From: Ancylostoma caninum
Taxonomy: Eukaryota > Nematoda > Chromadorea > Rhabditida > Ancylostomatidae
Length of the DNA stretch: 64,000 nt
Reading direction: 5' to 3'
NCBI GenBank assembly: GCA_037903475.1
Contig: JBAJFG010000039.1
Span: forward strand, 1,240,001-1,304,000
Both the position numbers and the translations under genes were made by a program. Shown piece after piece: positions 22,915-34,439 of the stretch. Numbering within the stretch: the first letter of the stretch is position 1; every line of letters begins with the position of its first letter. The notes under the pieces are model-generated. The model made no database searches. It saw nothing but the letters and a program-made list of their open reading frames with translations, and had not been told where the DNA came from.

Positions 22915-25900
22915 ATGGAGCAAGGAGATACTGGACCTTTCCTTAGTAGAAGCATAGAGCAAGGAGACAATCAGCGGTCTGCGGAGAAATTTCATTTGAA
23001 ATATCTGAGAATATTCCTATTCTTCTTGCTCTTATCTGCCTTGATAATCGTCAGTATACCTTCTGTAAGTGTTTTTTCTATGATTATTCATGTAAATTAT
23101 GCACATATGTACATAACAGAATCTGCTGATGGTATGTAAATGTTGCAGTAGTTGAATCTTTGCTTCAGGAAACGTATACTAGTTGGACAGCGCTGCAATC
23201 ATTCAGCAAATCAGTACGTGCACTAAGTGAGTTTCCAAACAATTATGCAGCATACATTATTACATGTTAGCATTAACCGACACAAAGCTCTAGCTTCCTG
23301 TTCATCTGCCATAATTCTGTTCATCTAATTTGTCATTTTAAACAAGGGTTTTTGGCTATGTTCAATAAAGAGTAGAATCACAGTTTTGCAAGTTTTAGGT
23401 TTATGAGGGAGGTATTAAAAAACTGACTAGTAATGAGGGAGGTATTAAAAAACTGACTACTCAGAAAGTGCAATGTGTACAAGCATTTCTTGAAATTCCG
23501 ATTTTTTTCTAAGGGTTCATGCTAGTTCAGAGGGAAAGCGAAGAAAAGTCCTCATATCATTTCATTGAAGCATCAATCTTTTTTCTGATTTATAGAGTTT
23601 CTTGTCAGACAAATTTTTCCATTGTGATCCGCTCACCTACCCAGACGCTTGGGCGCTTCAACCATCGCTGAAACCACCCACATTTAGCCGATGCAGGCTT
23701 GAACCAAGTATAATACATAGTTGCAAGTGGAGCAGCAATGGTTGCTTTATGAGCAGCAATGATACGAGTGGGAGAGCTGGCAGACGCATTCGTAAGCTTA
23801 GTATTGTCGTTGTTACTGCGGAGTCTAGGCACTCTACATATGCCTATTTGTGTAGTTGACTGAGGCCCAGTTGGAACCGTGTCGTAATTCAACAACTGGT
23901 CGGAGGAGATGCGTGGGATGCCAGCGCTGGTGCAGGAATTCGTCTCGCCAAGCGTTAGCACAGAGGCCTGATGTCGGTACGAGTGGCCACCGGCCAAACA
24001 TGGCCGATGGGCCGGAACCTGGGTCAACGTGATGCCCGTACCATTTGGCCGCCACTAAACGGCCAAATGAGCGGGCCAGATTTGGCCGCTATTTTAGATG
24101 GGGTCGTGCGTGGCCATTTTGTTAATTTTGAAGCTTTGGCGCTGTATTTCTTTCCCAAAGTGCGCAAGCGTTTACAATTATGATGCCTTATCTTTTATTT
24201 TTCAATGCTAGTCATGTTTGACTTTATTAGAATGAAACTGAAGACTATGATAGGCGCACAGGAAGACTCTTAAACTTCTCATTTTCGCTAGATTTCGTTT
24301 CTAAATGATCTTTTTCGCTGCGTGTTCGTTTTCTTTTTGAGGAAAGAAGGCCGTGACTTTTGCGAGTCTCTTCACAAACGAAGACTTCTGTTACTGAAAC
24401 AGATGTATGTAGGAGCAATCTGTTAATAATGGTTAGCATCACTGTTGCTATTGGTGATACATTATGCTAAGCTTGAAAAAGACCCTTGGTGTATCTCAGG
24501 GGCCTTTATTGCCAGCCTATTAAATGTTCTGGTTTAGGGCTGCGGAAAATATTGTACTATCACTATCAGCAGTTAAACAACACTAGGCTTAGCGTAGTGC
24601 ATTACCATGGGAAACAGTGATGATAACAATTATTAAAAGATTGCTCCTACATACGTTGGTTTTAGTAACGAAAGGTCTTCGTTTGTGAAGAGAATCGCAA
24701 AAGCCACGGCATTCAAAAGTGTTGCAGAGCAGAGGAGAAACTAAGATTAAACAGAGAAACGAAACCAGAGGTTTGCCTTTTTTCAAAGAAGAATTATTGT
24801 TTTGACGACTATTAAAGACTCTCCTTCCACGTAAAGTAGAAGGTTCCCAACGAGATTCAACGGCATTCTCAAAGAAATCCTCTTATCAACAGCGTCTGAG
24901 CCGGCCACACGGCGCGCACGTAGACGGCGCGCTTCCGCGGAAGCGCTAACTTGTGGGAATCGCTGGCCAAATTTCTAGGATCAGATGCGCTGCCAGCGGC
25001 CAGCCAGCCATGACCACCAACGGCCGTCCCGGCATCAGGCCTCAGGAAGCGCATATGCGGTTGGGAAACTCTTTTTTTCTGGGGGGGGGGGGTTGTAGAA
25101 AAAAGAAAAAAGGCTAGAGGATGATCTATCTTGTTCCTGCCATACCAGTAGCAGAGTCAAGCACTCCGAGTGCAGCAATACTCTCAGTTTACGGCGAAAT
25201 AGGCGCTCCGACTCCGCCCAGTCTTGTGTTGTCGCACAAGTGTCACGTCGGCGGAAATGGGCTGAGCTCCAAACTCCCATCATTTGATAACGACGGGAAA
25301 AAATAGGTCCATTGAAGCTTACTGTTGCCCTGGCTAATACAACGGGTAACATAAGAGCATGCATGCAACCCAAGATAGCCTTTCTTTCGTTATTGTTGAG
25401 AAATATCTCGTTGCAACGTTTTCTGGCTTCTGTTCTGACTTTCCAATTGAAGCGTAGTTCATTCTAGGTTACTACTGTCGGCAGCTTTTTTCCAACGATA
25501 TCACCACCATTAGGAACCTGCTAGGTGTGAGACTAAACCATGGTCTGCTGGGTAGTCGCCACAGGGAAAGTCTTCTTCATCATCCACATCAAAATGTACA
25601 AGTATAAACTTTTCAAGCCAGCATTTGCAGGTCTTTTCTCAGGAAACATCATTCTCACCAATAAATCTACCCTTTTCCGTCGTTTTTTCCTAATCGAATA
25701 CGCACTCAAAGCCATATTAAAGTGGCGACCATACATTTATTAGAGTGGTAAGAGAGTCTTGAGCCGTTTGATATTTTTTCTGCATCATTTTATCATGCAG
25801 CAAACATTGAAATTTAGTCAACAATGTGATCACAATAGTTAGACACTACAGTGTCCCACCTAATGAGTAGGTCGAATATTCGAATATTTCAACTTTTCGA

Positions 25901-28900
25901 ATAATTCGAATATTCGAATAATCGAATATTTCGACTTTTCGAACCATTAGATTGATAGATAGAAATATTATAGATATTATAAATATTAATAATATAAATA
26001 ATAATATAAATAGACATGATAATATAAGTATTATATTAATATTAAATATTATAAATAGAGAGAAATAGATATATTATTCGCATATTCGAACAACAAAGAT
26101 TTCGAATTATTCAAATATTCGTCCGAAGACCAAATTCGTTCGAAGACCAGTGTATACTACTTATGTTATGAGCACGTTTATGCTGTTCTATGTTCAGAAT
26201 ACGATAAGCCGCGAAGTGGAGAAGTACGACAGTGCCATTCTTAAGTAGGCATGTTTGGCGATTTTTTTCGTGACTAGCAAGAGCCTCCGAAGCTGGCGAT
26301 GATGGTACCCATACAGCAAAATTCCTGAGGAATCTATGGGTAAACCATTCGCAGACAAAATTGTCGAAATTAAAGATAGGTCCTAAATCCGATTTTGGCA
26401 GCCCAGAAATGGGCGCTTTTGCATTTTGAGCATTTTTATAGGTGATGCTTAGTGTACTGCTTTGAAATGACAAAATGGATTGGATCGACTGCAACGAAAT
26501 CCAGAAAAAGAATAGAGAATGTTTCTAAAAATATGCCTGTCTGTGCATCTCCTCTCTTCTAAACGGAAGTCGCCGAGCCAGAGCTTGACAGTAGAATTGG
26601 TAGTGGTTCCAAGATTAAGTGAGAGAAGGTGTTTGGAACCGAATTGCTTGTGGTCTTATTGGAAAATCATGCGAAAAAATGGAAAACTGAAAATTCGGTC
26701 TCTGCGAGTTCTCGAGTATCTCCTATCTGCTAACAGCAGTGGACATCCATTAAACTTATGGCAGAGGAGAGGAGGAATTGCACTACAAGACTATTACGAA
26801 ACCGAACTTCTGATCCCTTTCACCGTGTGCCTTAAAACGCGCCATAATTGATTAAAAACCCCAACGTTTCTGATGCCTTATGAATTAGACCAAAAGAAAA
26901 CAGGATGATATCATGTTTTTAGCAGACCAGCCCGAGTGGTGTTCTCCAGTCTTCAATAGCAGTAACGCAGCTGTCAACGTATCAATGGACGTACCTTCGG
27001 AGGAACAGCTTACAGAAAAGCTCAACTACTTGCAACCAGGTGGACATTACATCCCGAATGGCTGCAATAGCAAATACCGGGTGAGAGTGTTTCAGAAGCC
27101 TATTCGCGCAACATGTTTCTTCAAGTACGTTTTTATGTGCTCTTTCATGTATATTCAAGGAGGACTGACTCATATGGGGGGTCTATTCACCATTTTGATT
27201 AGTTCCATAGGCATAACGGCTCATGCTGTTCATGTGAGTAGGTAAAAAAAAACTGATGTGCAAAATTTTTGGCAGGATTGGCTCCAGGAAATGATGATGG
27301 TTTTTGACGAGAAGAACTTCAAGGTAAGGTTTAAGCAAAATCTTCTCTGTCGGTTTCCTGCTTGGAACTTCGGAACTGTTGGAATATTGCAGCGGTCTCA
27401 AATAAAGATGAAAGCCCGAAACAGCTTCGTTCATTTATTGTTACTTGCCGATATTGTGTTTGTGCGGAGTACGGTGCAACCAGTGGACGCATTGGACAGT
27501 GAGCCACGTAGAAGTTGTTATAGTGGCGAATGTGGTTTTACTTTGGAGGTGCCGCAGAATCTGTAACTGTATTGGGAGACACCGCACCACCGGTGTTTTA
27601 ATTCACAGCACTTCCTTAGCGCTGTATGAAGGACTGTCACTCCGTTTATTGTTAATAGGGAGTCAAAAAGAGATGACAGCTCAGTTGCAAGAATGACTAT
27701 TATTATTAGTAAAACAAGCGAGAAGAGATGCTCACAAACGCTCAAATTTCGACACCGGTATTACTGCACCCAAACAATAATCGGTAAGGGTTTTTGTTCA
27801 CACGAGTCAGGACTTAGTCATAATTTCTAGGTTGCTATTGTGGTGCCGTATCGTGACCGTGAGTCGCATCTTCACGTTCTTCTTGACAACTTTCATCCTT
27901 TTCTCACCGATCAGCAGCTAGATTACTCGATCATCGTTGTAGAGCAAGCAGCTAATCAAACATTCAACAGAGGGAAAGTGAGTCTACTCATGTACATTTT
28001 CATAGTCTAGCATTGGAATTTTCCATACATATTAACTGGGGTAAAAAAGGGTTGGGGGGGGGGGGGACTTAGTACTGATCAATAATATGACCTGTCCTAC
28101 GCATTCTGACTTGTTTACAATCTAACTAACTACTGTACTTTAAGAGAAATAGCGAGTCAAAGCGTTCCGGACGTGTCAGCTAGCAAATTAAAACGTGTAG
28201 GACAGGTCATAATAACGACCAATACTAAGTGCTCCCCCCCCAACTCCACTCCATATTAACTGTTTTCCATTGCACAGGGTGTGTGAAAGTATTGACCACC
28301 TACAAGAACGGTAATGTAGAGAACGCATTGCGAATGTAGCCATACAGATTTTGTCATTGTAGCGGAGCATACTTGACCCTCCTAGTTGGACATCTCTCCG
28401 CATCCATCGTTGAGATCCCACCGCGTTTCTGCAGTCACGAAATCTGTCTATCTTTTCGAGAAGGACTGTACAAATGTAAGAAAAAACCTTACAAACCATG
28501 TTTCGTAGGTCGGTTGTAATATGATTGGCTTTTGCACGGCTGCCTTACCGAAGACAGTATGGGATTTAACACTAATGTGTCGCAAGTTCTTATCGTATTC
28601 GTTTGAGGCTTTGATGAAAGTTGCTCTCAGCTAACTGACTGAGCCGTGAGGAGATGAAGAGGACTAGACATTTTGCTACAAAAGGAACGGTCCTGCGGTA
28701 AAAGTGGATATACGTAAATCTTGTAACCTTCTTCTGTTCAAAAAAAAACCGCTGATTGGCAGTTTCACGGCTGTGTTTTTGTTTTCTGATTCGGATTTGC
28801 CTCGCAAAAGTGGTTTCTAAATTTATTTATTTATTCATTTTAATACGTTGTTTTGGAGAGACGCTAGAAAATGTTAGTGTAAGCGACTCCGCTAAAATTC

Positions 28901-31037
28901 ACAAGTGCAAAGTACACAAGTGCAGCCAAACAGTTTGTTTTAACGAGGTTGAATAATCCACAGCTAGATCGTGGTCATTCAAAAACTTAAAAGTTTCAAA
29001 GCAGCGCTTTTTTTTAAATGAAGCAATCACGTAGTTGGTTTTCACCGTTTTGCTCATGCAGACATACATGGATCCTACACGGGCTGTGAAACTCGTGAAT
29101 CTACACCTTGTTTTAGGTTTACGATATAAAATCTTATGCGAACTTCCCCTGGTTACTGACGGGACTACTTTATAAGAATCGCGAATGTGTATTCCAACAA
29201 TGTAAATAGTAGTGATCAACGAATGTAAATGAAAAATAAGATAAACAATCAACGAATATATACAGTGATCATTTTAATCACGTAGCCTGTCCTGTCCAGA
29301 GCAGCTAGTAGCGGAAGCCTTGTCTATCTCTCTACAGTTCTGTCAAATCGATGTGAGCAGTCTCAATCAAACTGGAACCTGGAACGAGCTTGTTGATCAG
29401 TGACTGCGGCGCTGCGGGCCGTATCCTCGTAACGTATTCGTTATGGAAAAGCGGTCCGAATGAGCATAGCTGCCAAAATTTAATTCGTAGCTTCCTTCAC
29501 ATTGCTGTAAAAATTATTTGATTACAACCATACCGCATGCATTGTACTACTTACTACTTCTCGGTGGAATTTAGAGGCAGGTGGTCATTGAATTTCACAC
29601 ATGCTGTGAAAATCTCTCCGTGTTTTTTTCTGTACACACAAACTCAATCTTAAATAGAGTGTTTAGCTGCTCAATGTCGGTTTCATAGAATCGATGAGAT
29701 TATACGACTGGCATTGTTTTATTTTCCACGACGTAGATTTACTCCCAGAGGACAGAAGAAATCTGCACACTTGTCCTGAAGCAAATCCGCGACATATGGC
29801 TGTAGCTGTGGACAAATTCAACTATAGGTGAGGAGCAATAAGGTTCACATTCTCATTTCCGGTACTTGTGGAATTGAAAAGTTCCATGTTAGACTTTTCT
29901 ACGACGGCATGTTTGGCACAAGCTGCGCGCTGACTGTCCGGCAGTTTCTAAACGTGAATGGATTTTCCAATCGATTTTGGGGATGGGGAGGCGAAGATGA
30001 TGATATGTACGCAAGGTGATACTTTTCTGTGACTACCTTGGTTAAACGTCTCTCGGCCGTACAAGATCCATTTGGATTAGATAAAGAAAGAGAATGTTAG
30101 TCAATCCATTTATAGCATACGCAGTGCAGTTGATATCTAACTTTCGAGGGTCTTTAACGTAGAATCCAATGCTTTTTCTCTCACCCAATTCTGATCTAGT
30201 CAAATATGACTCCATGAAAGATGGCATAGACCTCCTAGTGAAGGGGTCGACTCACTAAACCGTGACAGCGGGCATTTCTACCGCCATGTCAGACAAATAC
30301 CCACGGCAAATACGGAAAATCAGTCGCCAACAATTTTCTCGAGAAACTTCTCACTGTTTCTCAGTAAAAAAGAGATCTTGTACCTCCGTCATTTGAGAAT
30401 AACATTACTACGTGATGTTTTAATGTTGCAGAATTATATCAGCAGGATACAAAATAGAACGGTACAACACTACCATTGCCAGATACAAAATGATCAAACA
30501 TGGAAGGGATTCCACCAATCCAGTTAACCCGTTAGTTCTCGACAAATTCTGAACTTTTCATCTCTTGGTCACGCCAGTAGCAGTGTGCTCAGGGGTTTTC
30601 TTTTCGTAATGATCTATTGTATAGAAGAGGGATGCGAGGGACTCAAAGAAAGTGCTCTACCTTGGCTTTATTATTATTATTTTTTTGAATTTGGCATTAA
30701 TCAGTGATGGACTCCGTAAGCGTCAAACCAAATTCAGCGAGAACATGTGATGAGTGTGCTTTTTTAATTGATTTTTTTGGGGTAAACCTCAGCCGGTCAT
30801 AGTTATTATACATATAATACTACAGCGCAGTTTTCATTTTCCTCTATTGGTTAATCTTTCTATTTCAGATGCCGTTATAAGCTTCTTAAGAAGACGAAGC
30901 AGGATTGGAGAAATGACGGACTAAGCTCTCTTCGTTACAAGTTATTGAACGTTACGCTAGAGCCCTTGTATACGCATATTCTGGTGGATCTATTAGAAGC
31001 GGAAGAAAAACCTTTGGTGAACAAGCAGTTCTGTTAA
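22915..31037 (+). CDS. Beta-1,4-galactosyltransferase family enzyme (GT7), BRE-4-like
   Basis: Eight exons (22915-23064, 23169-23226, 26923-27080, 27831-27977, 29667-29827, 29893-30015, 30432-30530, 30869-31037) sum to 1065 nt in one frame, giving 354 residues. That is close to the 350-400 usual for beta-4-galactosyl or N-acetylgalactosaminyl transferases. Exon 1 encodes a type II anchor (polar N-terminus, then a hydrophobic run at residues 31-49), as expected of a Golgi enzyme. Family motifs follow in order: LQPGGHYIPNGC, VAIVVPYRDRESHL, DYSIIVVEQ, FNRGKLLNVGF, DWHCFIFHDVDLLPEDRRN with the metal-binding DVD, VAVDKFNYR, NGFSNRFWGWGGEDDDMY, and the C-terminal RYKMIKHGRD and LNVTLEPLYTHILVD blocks. 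The stretch usually PY..YFGGVSAL reads FYDGMFGTSCAL, so the donor-specificity Tyr is Met. That argues against a pure galactosyltransferase and fits a GalNAc-type enzyme such as BRE-4 (inference). The TTTTTTTTAAG tract before 22881 may be a trans-splice acceptor. The 23227 and 26926 acceptor choices each change only one or two residues. Confidence 0.9.
23402..23460. repeat. Two-copy tandem repeat (about 30 bp)
   Basis: Two nearly identical copies of ATGAGGGAGGTATTAAAAAA followed by CTGACTA lie in the large second intron of the glycosyltransferase gene. Confidence 0.8.
24345..24712. repeat. Long imperfect inverted repeat (foldback)
   Basis: Arms of about 130 bp (24345-24475 and 24585-24712) are reverse complements with scattered changes. 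The best block is CTCTTCACAAACGAAGAC, followed by the shared GTATGTAGGAGCAATCT. A transcript of the host intron would form a long hairpin here. No protein is encoded. Confidence 0.75.
25868..26115. repeat. AT-rich palindromic low-complexity tract
   Basis: Dense repeats of TTCGAATA and ATTCGAATATTCGAA flank a TATTATAAATA-type tract. The units are self-complementary. It lies within the large intron of the glycosyltransferase gene. Confidence 0.8.
27160..27323 (+). CDS. Possible nested exons inside a glycosyltransferase intron
   Basis: Within intron 3 of the glycosyltransferase, two exon-like blocks (27160-27233 and 27276-27323) have good splice borders and compatible phase 0. They would encode GGLTHMGGLFTILISSIG followed by ITAHAVH, joined to DWLQEMMMVFDEKNFK. 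The first block looks like a membrane segment, the second like a cytoplasmic stretch. A third candidate block begins at 27393 after TTGCAG, but its frame and 3' border are ambiguous. The HMGGLF motif loosely recalls the last membrane helix of ionotropic glutamate receptors. I cannot identify the protein. The exons interrupt no conserved part of the transferase, which splices cleanly around them. They could be a nested gene, a gene fragment or an alternative exon. Confidence 0.35.
28049..28240. mobile_element. MITE-like inverted repeat ending in poly-G/poly-C
   Basis: The left arm (poly-G, then ACTTAGTACTG, AATAATATGACCTGTCCTAC) pairs with the right arm (GTAGGACAGGTCATAATAACG, CCAATACTAAGTGCT, poly-C) over about 45 bp with few mismatches. 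Sequence outside the G/C runs (ATATTAACTG and its complement) also pairs. It lies in intron 4 of the glycosyltransferase. Confidence 0.75.
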
Positions 31038-32870
31038 GTCGACTTACCAGTGGGAAACTCGGAAGAAACTCGGGTATGAAGAGACCATGATTGTTTGTTG
31101 ACGGTAAAACATAGGTGTTTATTTTGTCGAATACCAGTTTGGAGTTTGAAAAGCATTGTCAAAGCCTTGTTTTTTGAAAATGGTAGAATATGCCCACTTG
31201 TCCATTCTTACATCATGTGCCCTCCTTTTCAAAATATTTGCTCTGACTACCTACAAAGAATCTTGCCTATTCTGCGGAAGAGTAGGATTTTTGGCTGTTC
31301 TTTCAATCATCTGTGCGCTATTTCATTTCCCGTGAGTGACTTAAACTGTCCACATATACCAGTGTTGTAAGTGAATCTCAGATACCTGTGTGCCTTTCGA
31401 CAGCAAAAGCGGAAATGGAAATAGAAAGCTGACGCTATCTAAGTCACCGTAATTCATTGCACACTGTGGCGCTGCATTGAATACGAGATTAGGCAAGGAG
31501 AGGAGGCGTTTATCGATTCGTTTCAAATGGGTTAACCGTTCAGTTTCGATAAGTAGCTCTTTATTTGAATGTGAAGCTGTTATCTGTATATATAAAAGTG
31601 AAAGTTTGTGTGTGTTCGTGTGTTTGTATGTTCCGAATAGAAGCTGCGGAGCGTTAACCGGTCGGCACCAAACTCCACATGCGGACTCCTCGAGGGCCGG
31701 CGCTTATATTTTATTTCACACCCGGTATCATCGATTAGCCATCGATTACATCTATTCCATCGATTTTTCACTACTTGTCCAATCCAAGGCCGTTGAGCAC
31801 ATATCTACTAAGGTTCTTCAATACGCTCAGCATCCAGAGCTATCCGAATCGAATCTGATTGAGACGTCAAGGACAAAGGATAGGAATTCCTGCTTCTCGC
31901 ATAGCAGTTTGAGAGCTCCACCCGCGTGTTGGCGGTGTCCATGGCTTCTAGATACAGAATACAGACAACAACACTTTCTAGAAGGAGAATAGTACTGGTT
32001 GAAACATCTGAAATAAGTACGAGCCATACAGGAAACCCCAGCTGTTTTGCCCTCTTGCCCTCACCCAACGGACCAGCAGCGCTGCATTCATGCCGTCTGC
32101 GGCAACACACGAGCCGCGCCTACCTTCTTGCTCTTTGCCAAGTTACAACGTGTCCCGTATGCCGTGCGGTCCTAAATGGTTGGAGTTTTCTATACACGCT
32201 GTTGAAATATCAACAATATACGGAATACATTTGTGCTCCTGTATAGTGAGTGACATGCGGAAGACATACTGTGTACCAAGTCAGTGCTTCATCCTCCCAG
32301 ACTTCTTTGGTACTAATTTACCCACCCCAAGGGGATGGAAGAGTTGGTTGGTCAAGGGCGCAATCGAACCACCGATCGTGTCAACGAGCAGTGGGCCTCA
32401 TGCCACTGTGAAGTCGAATGCTTGGCGCATCCCACAAACCGAGATTGATTAATGCTTCCTTACACAGAATGGAATGAAGACAAAATCATGGCGATACTTG
32501 AAGAGGAGAAAAATGAAAACGGACTTGGAGTAATCCAATAAAAGAAATTTGCTCAAATTCCTTCCTGTTCCGTGGCTTCCCACTACTACTCACCACGCTC
32601 TCACGTACCAAGTGGAAACACAGCCACTACATGTTGTTCTTGCGTCAAGTGTTTGGATTCCTTGTAAACTTATGTGCCCTCACTATTTGGAAGATAAATA
32701 TGTATTGTAAAGCGAGACTAGTTTACGGATTTATGAACTACTGCAACTCGATCCGCGAACCTCACACCTCACACCTAAAAACCCGTCTTTCTGCAAATAT
32801 TGCACGCTATAGACGATGAAAGAGGTTAAATGTTGGTTCGAACGGAAAAAGCATTACAGTGACAAGTTTC
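31038..32870. other. No gene recognised; partial repeats
   Basis: The segment 31580-31760 has features seen at the ends of some rolling-circle elements (TATATAAAAGTGAAAGTTTG followed by GTGT repeats and a GGTCGGCACC block). No replication initiator or helicase frame follows. Open frames at 31477-31992 and 32090-32452 show no known domain. Confidence 0.35.
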
Positions 32871-32876
32871 TAAGAG

Positions 32877-32884
32877 TATTTAAG
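32877..32884 (+). promoter_or_regulatory. TATA-like box of the GYGGW peptide gene
   Basis: TATTTAAG lies 82 bp upstream of the start codon at 32966, a plausible core promoter distance given a short 5' leader. Confidence 0.4.
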
Positions 32885-32965
32885 GTGGTGCTGAGCTGGC
32901 AGTGACATTCCGTGCGTCCGCAGACAGAATCACAACTGTTCGACTTCATTGAGTGAATAAGTAAT

Positions 32966-33290
32966 ATGGCTTCCTGCTATTTGTAAGTGTTAAAACATTA
33001 TTTCTTCCGCTTTCAATTTACTTGCTCGTACACGTCTTTATTCAGAGTTCTTTTCGCAATTCTTCTCGTTATGTGCACATTCACACCATTGACAGAAGCC
33101 CAATATTTCGTAAGCCCTCGAGATCCATAACCAAACCCAGGCCTCTCGAATATGATTGTCGTTTTAGGGCGGAATGTACGGCTGCGGCCTCGGCTATGGT
33201 GGATGGGGTTATGGAATGGGCATGTATGGCGGCTACGGATATGGTGGTTTTGGATGTGGACTAGGATATGGTGGCTGGATGGGAAAGTAA
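32966..33290 (+). CDS. Secreted GYGGW-type peptide (NLP/caenacin-like antimicrobial precursor)
   Basis: Three exons (32966-32982, 33046-33109, 33168-33290) with canonical GT..TTCAG and GT..TTTTAG borders encode 67 residues. Residues 1-24 form a signal peptide (hydrophobic LVLFAILLVMCTF, then LTEA before the predicted cut). The mature part begins QYFGGMYG and is built of GYGG, YGGW and GMYGGYGYGG units, with two Cys and a C-terminal GYGGWMGK. C. elegans NLP-24 to NLP-34 and caenacin peptides have the same plan: a short signal sequence ending in A, then QWGYGG-like repeats ending in GK or GR. They are induced in the epidermis by fungal infection or wounding. The final GK could be an amidation signal. 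The two internal Cys residues are unusual for the class and could pair. Family assignment rests on composition and architecture; function as a defence peptide is inferred. Confidence 0.85.
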
Positions 33291-34435
33291 ATTGGATCAA
33301 GAAATTTCCCAGCTGCTTCCGTGAAAAGTACCTGCAGTTGTGTGTGGATGCCTTTGATGTTGTAAATAACAGTGAAATCCCTAAAGATTTCTTTAATGTT
33401 TCGTATGCAGTGCTTCCAGAAGAAATGAGAGAATGACGACAGCGCCATTCGTTTATGCATGTAGCACTTTGAATGAGCGTATGTGGTTTCCTCTGAATCG
33501 AACGAGGGAAACGTTCAACGGTCGCTACTCACAATGAAATTCTGTTAGTACTGCAGCTTACAAAAAAAAGTGGATTGAAAGCAAGCTGTCAGAATCGGAG
33601 CTCGCTTTGATGTGTAGGCCTGCGGCATGCAAGCGACCTGACGTGCATTGCACACGACACTGTGACATAGATCTGGCTCGATTCATCTCAACTTATTTGT
33701 CTCTATCCGGATAGTATCATGTACCTTTTTGCCTTTTACATTCTCTTCCCCTTCTAGAATAGCACGAGGCAACTCGGTACCTCCATATAATATTTCCCCC
33801 GAATTCATAGCAATAACACAATAACAGAAACTATGATCACAAGATCGAAGTGAGCTTAACTAGTAAGCTAAAACCATGGACACCCACAGCATATCAGAGG
33901 CTCGACTTAAATGTTCTGGAGGCAACGACTGATACCGATTCCGCCCACGAATAGCAAAATGAGGAGCAGCATGATCGGCAGGGCCATAGGCAATAGCCGC
34001 AAGTAGAGATATTTAATCACTTTTCAGAATATTGGAGTATTTTGCTGTCTCGAAGCCTCATGTGATGTCGAATTTGCACTCAGTATGTGGAGAATGCTTA
34101 GATATAGGTTTATTCGATTAGCAGAAGACGCTCAGTGCCTTCTTCCGATCTTAATAGAAAACGATATAATGCCATGACAGGACAGTAAGTGGTGACAGTG
34201 CTTTCATCCACCGAGCTCCCTGGCAAAAGACAAGCTATGAGATCGTCCCAGGACTACAGCTGGTGTTTAACGGATATATGTATACTGTAATCATCGTCTG
34301 GTTGGAATATCACTTCGTCCTCAGCTATCTACTAGATCAAGCGATAAACTTGAGCGATTCCATTAGTTCATCCTTATTGTTAATTTCCGGATTATACCGT
34401 TTTATTTCCTTCGTTTCCATAATTTTTCTTTTAAG
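33291..34435. other. No gene recognised downstream of the peptide gene
   Basis: No supported coding exon or RNA gene. Sequence is AT-rich and without obvious repeats until the Penelope-like remnant at 34.44 kb. Confidence 0.4.
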
Positions 34436-34439
34436 AGGT

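Noticed and set aside
23085..23140. 12-nt micro-exon (AATCTGCTGATG) between glycosyltransferase exons 1 and 2
   Set aside because: It keeps the phase but is not needed for any conserved residue and its borders are weak.
31580..31760. Rolling-circle (Helitron) 5' end
   Set aside because: The start is suggestive, but there is no Rep/helicase frame and no 3' CTRR hairpin that I can identify.
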